DNA of 35,169 bases from Candidatus Sigynarchaeota archaeon. Its GTDB lineage: Archaea; Asgardarchaeota; Lokiarchaeia; Sigynarchaeales; Sigynarchaeaceae. Positions within the stretch are counted from its first letter, which is position 1, and the number at the start of each line of letters is the position of its first letter. The notes under the pieces are model-generated. The model was not told the origin of the DNA. It ran no database searches and saw nothing but the letters and a program-made list of their open reading frames with translations. The DNA lies in NCBI GenBank assembly GCA_030587525.1, contig JAUQYW010000069.1, positions 1-35,169 of the forward strand, written 5' to 3'. The position numbers and the translations under genes are program-made. This document shows, piece after piece, positions 31,519 to 35,169 of the stretch.

Positions 31519-31625
31519 GGACAGGTGGTCTAGCTTCGTCGATTCCTTCAGAACGACGATTAGATTGGTATGATTCCTGCTTGGGGTGCAGGCGATCGGG
31601 AGTTCAATTCTCCCCCTGTCCACCA
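31519..31625 (+). tRNA. trnP: tRNA-Pro (GGG anticodon) with a D-loop intron; encoded CCA
   Basis: The acceptor stem GGACAGG (31519-31525) pairs exactly with CCTGTCC (31615-31621), followed by A (discriminator) and an encoded CCA to 31625. The anticodon arm is CCTGC-TTGGGGT-GCAGG (31576-31592), anticodon GGG (31583-31585), which reads proline codon CCC/CCU. The T arm is GGGAG-TTCAATT-CTCCC (31598-31614). The D arm is interrupted by a 32-base intron (31535-31566); removing it gives GTCT-AGCGGTA-TGAT, the ordinary tRNA-Pro D arm, and a 72-base mature tRNA plus CCA. It lies between glgP and the GINS gene. Confidence 0.9.
31535..31566 (+). other. Non-canonical intron in the D-loop of tRNA-Pro
   Basis: The exon boundary folds into a bulge-helix-bulge-like structure. 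A 4-bp helix TCTA (31529-31532) pairs with TAGA (31561-31564); 3-base bulges GCT (31533-31535) and TTG (31565-31567) flank it; the intron itself has an inner stem TCGTCG/CGACGA (31536-31541, 31554-31559). Cutting between the second and third bulge base, as the archaeal splicing endonuclease does, restores the exact tRNA-Pro D-loop. The outer helix is weak, so the motif is a relaxed one. Position is between tRNA positions 16 and 18. Confidence 0.75.
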
Positions 31626-31738
31626 CTTTCTTTTCATTCTATATACGGGTGATGGTGAAAAACAACCGTTATCAAGGAGTTGTTGCCAACATTTAAGTAA
31701 GGTCACCGATACGGTTTTCTACGTAAAGCGTTTTTTTT

Positions 31739-32299
31739 GTGGTTACTGTGCCCGACGAGATACTCGAATCCTTCGATGATATGCTGCACCGCGTGGAATT
31801 CAAGTACGGCCTTGAAAAAATCAAGGTCGTCGTTGTCGAAGACATTCCCGAAATGATGATAAAATTTAATGATAACAAGCCAGTAAAATTTGGGCCATAT
31901 TCCAAGGAAACGGACCTCACGATTCCGGTGTGGTTGATGAAGGTGCTGAAGGACAAGGGTTTTGTCGTCGTTCACCGGGACGAGAGGATGGATGATATAT
32001 TGCAACCGAACTCTGAAAAGACCCTGGTACCAATTTCAGGTTATTTTTACAACAAGATTCTTGATTGGCTTGATTCTGCTGAGAAATTGACCGAAAAAGG
32101 CATGGTTTCCGATAAAATGGCGAAACAGATGCGATCCCGGTTTTTAAGTTTTTTCGACATACGCATGAAACAATTGCTGAACTCTTTATCACTCCCGACG
32201 TCGACCCTCTTCAAGAGCTTGAGCCAGGAAGAACAGATCATCATCAAGCACGTTCGCGACCTGGTGACCGCGTGGGAAAATGCAATTTTCAAAAAATGA
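31739..32299 (+). CDS. gins23: GINS complex subunit Gins23-like
   Basis: The 186-residue protein has the archaeal Gins23 (Psf2/Psf3-type) order: an N-terminal small beta B-domain (KVVVVEDIPEMMIKF, GPYSKETDLTIPVWLMKVLKDKG, with the conserved P-x-WL), followed by an alpha-helical A-domain (VSDKMAKQMRSRFLSFFDIR and the helix ending VRDLVTAWENAIF). GINS connects MCM and Cdc45/GAN in the CMG helicase. It lies about 600 bases from the mcm gene, which is on the opposite strand, a common archaeal neighbourhood. The start is GTG 31739 or 31748. The B-domain is the diagnostic feature; sequence identity to known GINS proteins is low, so the subunit type is a strong inference. Confidence 0.7.
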   Translation: MVTVPDEILESFDDMLHRVEFKYGLEKIKVVVVEDIPEMMIKFNDNKPVKFGPYSKETDLTIPVWLMKVLKDKGFVVVHRDERMDDILQPNSEKTLVPISGYFYNKILDWLDSAEKLTEKGMVSDKMAKQMRSRFLSFFDIRMKQLLNSLSLPTSTLFKSLSQEEQIIIKHVRDLVTAWENAIFKK

Positions 32300-32386
32300 C
32301 GTCTCCCCTAGGTTATTGAATGGATGCCTGCAGCAAGTGATCGCGTGGAGTTTATAGGGATTCGATCGGATCAAAAAGGATCCACT

Positions 32387-32860
32387 ATGAACGAAACAAA
32401 CCAGATTTGCTCGCCGACCACGGTCGACCGATCACGTAAATATACGGTAAACGGCGGGCAGTGCGAGAGATGCGGTTTTTTCAAGACGTGGGAGTTCCGC
32501 GTGCAAAATGCAAAGACGGGAAAGATGATGCCAGGACACGTCACGGAAGACGGGTTCAAGGTTGGAGACGGAAATTGCCCGTACTGGGCAGGCATCGCGA
32601 AAGGAAATGCGGAGCGATCCGTGAAAAAAGGCACGACTGGCGGCTCGCTTGGAGTCAAGCCACCACTTGATCAAGACCGTTCGAGCATCATCCTGGCGGC
32701 AAAACCAGTCGAGAATGCCGGCCTCCAAGATTCAGGCGAAATATCGGTACAAAAAGCGGGCACCCAGCTGATCATCACGGCGGGGCAGATTGCGCTGTCT
32801 CTCGATAAGAAGCAGGCGATCAAGCTCGCACGCGACATGCTGGCTTCGCTTGTTGAATGA
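32387..32860 (+). CDS. Zinc-finger-like protein, unrecognised
   Basis: Starting at ATG 32387 (MNETNQICSP), the product has 157 residues. A cysteine pair CERCGFFKTWEF near residue 27 and a third cysteine in GDGNCPYW near 65 form a likely zinc-binding site of unusual spacing, framed by RVQNAKTGKMMPGHVTEDGF. The C-terminal half (LIITAGQIALSLDKKQAIKLARDM) is amphipathic. AAGGATC just before the ATG and TTTATAGG at 32351-32358 as TATA box favour this start over ATG 32324. It lies between gins23 and mcm, so a role in replication or single-strand DNA handling is a positional guess; I do not recognise the family. Confidence 0.7.
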   Translation: MNETNQICSPTTVDRSRKYTVNGGQCERCGFFKTWEFRVQNAKTGKMMPGHVTEDGFKVGDGNCPYWAGIAKGNAERSVKKGTTGGSLGVKPPLDQDRSSIILAAKPVENAGLQDSGEISVQKAGTQLIITAGQIALSLDKKQAIKLARDMLASLVE

Positions 32861-32875
32861 ATACTCCGGGAGCAT

Positions 32876-35169
32876 TTACTTTGCATCCTTCACGACGAGG
32901 AATTTCCCATTCTTCTTCTCGACGACCATGGCGTCCTTCTTTAATTGCTCGATGAGCTGGTCGACTTCTTCCTCTTTGCAGTTCAACGGGGCAAATCTCG
33001 CACGCTCCTTGATGGTATCCAGATCCACAGGCTCATCCTTTCCCTCCTCTTGGAGGTTCTTGATGATGCTGTAGAGTTTACTCATGCGCTCGCGCTTCGA
33101 GTGGCTCTTCCCGAGCTGGAGGCCATCGACATCGAATTGCTGACGTTCTTGATCCCACGAGACTTGCTTCATGCTTTTCTCTTGCAAGTCGACGACAGCT
33201 TCCACGTCCTGCACGAGCACTTCCTTACGCAGTGCCATCTTCGCGTGCGATTCGCTGAGCCTGATCAAGCCCTCCAGCGTGCGCGCCACGATCGGGATGG
33301 GGGCCTCCTTGTCCCCTTCTGCTGCCTTTCGCAGCTTGACGTAGAATTCCTTTATCTTTTGCGAGGCGTCTGCATTCATCTGGGGCTCGCATTCCTTCCT
33401 TGCATACCTGATGTACTTCTTGAGCAATACATGATCGATGGGCGCTTCGATTGCCTCGTCTCCTGGTGCAAGCTTGTCCGGGGGCATGTGGAGCTTCAAG
33501 ATGTGGTCGGCGATCTGCGCGTCGTTCTTTTCGTTGGGCTTGTCCTTTATGATGAAGATGAGATCGAACCGTGACAAGATGGTAGGTTGGAGGTTGATGT
33601 TCTCGGAAATGGTCAAGTTGTCATCGTACCGGCCGAGCTTCGGGTTCGCCGCGGCGATGATCGAGGTCCTGGAATTCAAGTTCGCGACGATCCCGGCCTT
33701 CGATATGCTGATCGAATTGTGAAGGATGATACCTTGAGCCACGAACGTGTGCGAGGGCTCAACCGTTATATCATAAACATAAGGGGTAAAAATATCTCCT
33801 GAATTCTCGAGCACGTCGATCTCCTTGATCCGATCCCACAAGATTTCGGCATCCCGCATTCTCTCGAGCTTTGCCACTCGATCCGCCATTAGTTGAACAT
33901 GCTCGCTAATAGCTCTCTTGATGCGAGTTACGAGATCGGTCCGCTGATCTTTGGGATACCCTCTGAGCGTGAGATATTTAACCACATTTTGGCTGACGCC
34001 CGAAATTTTCGAGATCTTAGCCATCGAATAGCCACTAGACTCCCACAACTTCTTGAAATCGGGTTCGTTATCCACTAAATGTCGAATCGACTTGATCTGC
34101 GACACGAGCAAGCCAACTTCTTTCTCGAACACGTCCCTGGTGATCCCGTGGTTTTTTTGCAAGTGCATGTTGAAAGATCCGTTGTATGCTAGGCCGAGTT
34201 CCTTTTTCAAGGAAATTAGCTCCCTTGCAACGCTTGCGGGGAATACATCATGGTGCCGGTTGGTTTCCTGACCTGGCTGGATCAACTCTTTGAAATCTTT
34301 ATATCGCGGGTCATCTTGTTCGATCACCTTATCGAGGAATGCTTTCAACGATTGCCCGCGTATATACACTTTGTACGAGTCGTTAAAAGTGTCGTGGACG
34401 ATGCGTGATTGAATATGGAGTTTTAATAGAAGGTCCTGGTAATCATGGCTTAAATTTTCGGAGGCAGTTCGATAGCACAGCGATGTGGACTCAATGCCAC
34501 CATCACCCTTGAAGGCACTTGCAAGAAATTCCCTGGCGATTGCCTGACTGCTCCCCATGATTTTTGCCGGGATGCGCTTCTCCCTCGCTTTGACCATCAA
34601 TTCAGGAAAATTTAGCCCCATCCATTTATGCAGCTCGATAGATAAGTAGCGAAGGGTGATTAACCCATCACTTCTCTTGTTGATGGAAGGCGAGAAATGG
34701 AATTCGGCAAGCATCAGCCGTTGAAAATCATTAAGCAGAGCTTCATCCATGTTGGAGAACCCGACCTCAACCGTAGATCCAACATAGGAATATCCTTCCG
34801 ATATAAGGTATCCTAGGATTCTTGCCAAGCCAGGGGAGATCACGCTAGGGAATTGTAGATGCTTAGCTCGCGGATCAACAGGTCCTTTACTACAAGCGAG
34901 CTCGACGGGAACACTCGAGTTCGGAAGAAATGCAGCCGCGGGGATGAAATCATCCTCCTTGCATTCCGACGCGGGAATGGTTTTTATGCTTCCATCCCTG
35001 TAAACGAAAACCGGATGCTCCGGCGTGATAATGACGTGCCGTCCGTTCGTGAACTTGAATCGAACGAACCTATTCGGGGCAGTATGACGACTAACCCTGA
35101 TTGCCTGGCTCTTGGTGATCTTGTCAAAATCAGTCGTGTAGATTTGTATGCCTTGAGCCGGCAAGATAT
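32876..35169 (-). CDS. mcm: Replicative DNA helicase MCM, partial, with intein
   Basis: The gene continues past the right edge; what remains is the C-terminal part of MCM interrupted by an intein (33716-35169). After the intein splice junction the MCM sequence SISISKAGIVANLNSRTSII follows, then ANPKLGRYDDNLTISENINL, and SRFDLIFIIKDKPNEKND with the Arg finger (S-R-F-D), all standard archaeal MCM AAA+ motifs. The last 70 residues are the winged-helix domain (SKRERMSKLYSIIKNLQEEG and PLNCKEEEVDQLIEQLKKD). The intein interrupts just at EQQ-type S/T-ISISKAG, between Walker B and the presensor loop. The 5' part with the N-terminal domain, Walker A/B and intein residue 1 is not in the window. It is convergent with the zinc-finger-like gene. 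Confidence 0.95.
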   Translation of the reverse strand, partial: ILPAQGIQIYTTDFDKITKSQAIRVSRHTAPNRFVRFKFTNGRHVIITPEHPVFVYRDGSIKTIPASECKEDDFIPAAAFLPNSSVPVELACSKGPVDPRAKHLQFPSVISPGLARILGYLISEGYSYVGSTVEVGFSNMDEALLNDFQRLMLAEFHFSPSINKRSDGLITLRYLSIELHKWMGLNFPELMVKAREKRIPAKIMGSSQAIAREFLASAFKGDGGIESTSLCYRTASENLSHDYQDLLLKLHIQSRIVHDTFNDSYKVYIRGQSLKAFLDKVIEQDDPRYKDFKELIQPGQETNRHHDVFPASVARELISLKKELGLAYNGSFNMHLQKNHGITRDVFEKEVGLLVSQIKSIRHLVDNEPDFKKLWESSGYSMAKISKISGVSQNVVKYLTLRGYPKDQRTDLVTRIKRAISEHVQLMADRVAKLERMRDAEILWDRIKEIDVLENSGDIFTPYVYDITVEPSHTFVAQGIILHNSISISKAGIVANLNSRTSIIAAANPKLGRYDDNLTISENINLQPTILSRFDLIFIIKDKPNEKNDAQIADHILKLHMPPDKLAPGDEAIEAPIDHVLLKKYIRYARKECEPQMNADASQKIKEFYVKLRKAAEGDKEAPIPIVARTLEGLIRLSESHAKMALRKEVLVQDVEAVVDLQEKSMKQVSWDQERQQFDVDGLQLGKSHSKRERMSKLYSIIKNLQEEGKDEPVDLDTIKERARFAPLNCKEEEVDQLIEQLKKDAMVVEKKNGKFLVVKDAK
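33716..35169 (-). mobile_element. LAGLIDADG intein in mcm (partial at N-terminus)
   Basis: The intein ends in VAQGIILHN (Asn codon 33718-33716) followed by Ser, the expected Asn-Ser splice site. Block F is VYDITVEPSHTFVAQ, block B is VIITPEHPVFV, and the homing-endonuclease motifs are LGYLISEGYS and FLASAFKGDGG, each with its acidic residue, so the endonuclease may be active. Between the endonuclease and block F sits a helix-turn-helix (SMAKISKISGVSQNVVKYLT), a likely DNA-binding arm. At least 484 residues are visible, and Cys/Ser1 lies outside. Base composition is more AT-rich than the flanking mcm. Confidence 0.93.

Noticed and set aside
31381..31626. An 81-residue minus-strand open frame with an IELPIACTPSRNHTNL-like sequence
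   Set aside because: It is the reverse complement of the tRNA-Pro gene and is a well-known false protein; the tRNA accounts for it.
1..35169. CRISPR array, transposase, integrase or prophage genes
   Set aside because: No repeat-spacer pattern and no such protein motifs were seen on either strand. The only mobile element is the mcm intein.

Overview
The window comes from an archaeon and most likely from the Asgard lineage. The archaeal part is firm: eL21, RNA polymerase Rpo4, SRP19, a Gins23-like GINS subunit, MCM, Pus10, NurA, archaeal QueD/QueC, many GTG/TTG starts, TATA-like boxes and apparently leaderless genes. The Asgard assignment is an inference from two separate small Ras/Rab-type GTPase genes (3906-4544 and 12440-12991) among ordinary archaeal housekeeping genes. 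Coding DNA is moderately GC-rich and intergenic DNA is strongly AT-rich.

Layout. 1-2000: a partial membrane protein pointing left, then queD-queC-phosphoribosyltransferase (7-deazaguanine/archaeosine supply and base salvage). 2000-4544: a HEAT-repeat protein, an unrecognised protein and a COG2229-like GTPase, possibly one functional module. 4613-6978: Mut7-C PIN-like protein, HypA and Pus10, tightly spaced. 7061-11108: the archaeal translation/transcription cluster rpl21e-rpo4-DUF655-ksgA-hemK-like MTase-trmJ-like MTase. 11115-12991 (minus): Rab-like GTPase followed by a NurA nuclease. 13202-18276: carA and carB, divergent around a 584-bp AT-rich spacer, with galT and a small membrane protein after carB. 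19970-23332: tag glycosylase divergent from a 52-residue ribbon-helix-helix regulator, then a HypE-like AIR-synthase-family protein, a universal stress protein and a PhnN-like kinase. 23329-28545: two orphan DNA methyltransferases with a GNAT acetyltransferase, SRP19 and a sulfatase-fold enzyme between them. 28676-31293 (minus): alpha-glucan phosphorylase followed by a membrane protein. 31519-35169: a tRNA-Pro(GGG) interrupted by an intron in the D-loop, Gins23, a zinc-finger-like protein and, convergent with them, mcm carrying a LAGLIDADG intein that runs off the right edge.

How they fit together. The replication genes at the right (GINS, MCM) and the ribosome/tRNA modification genes in the middle are core archaeal machinery. 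Lineage-specific material is concentrated in the HEAT/unknown/GTPase block, the RHH regulator, the methyltransferase island and the intein. No CRISPR array, insertion sequence, rRNA or integrase was seen. The most notable points are the D-loop intron in tRNA-Pro, the mcm intein with an extra helix-turn-helix, a UUUUUUA slippery heptamer at the end of a DNA methyltransferase that opens a coherent -1-frame tail, a KsgA with AMPY in place of NLPY, tandem CAAGTT iterons at the carA promoter, and a 10-bp perfect inverted repeat at the start of the HEAT-repeat gene.
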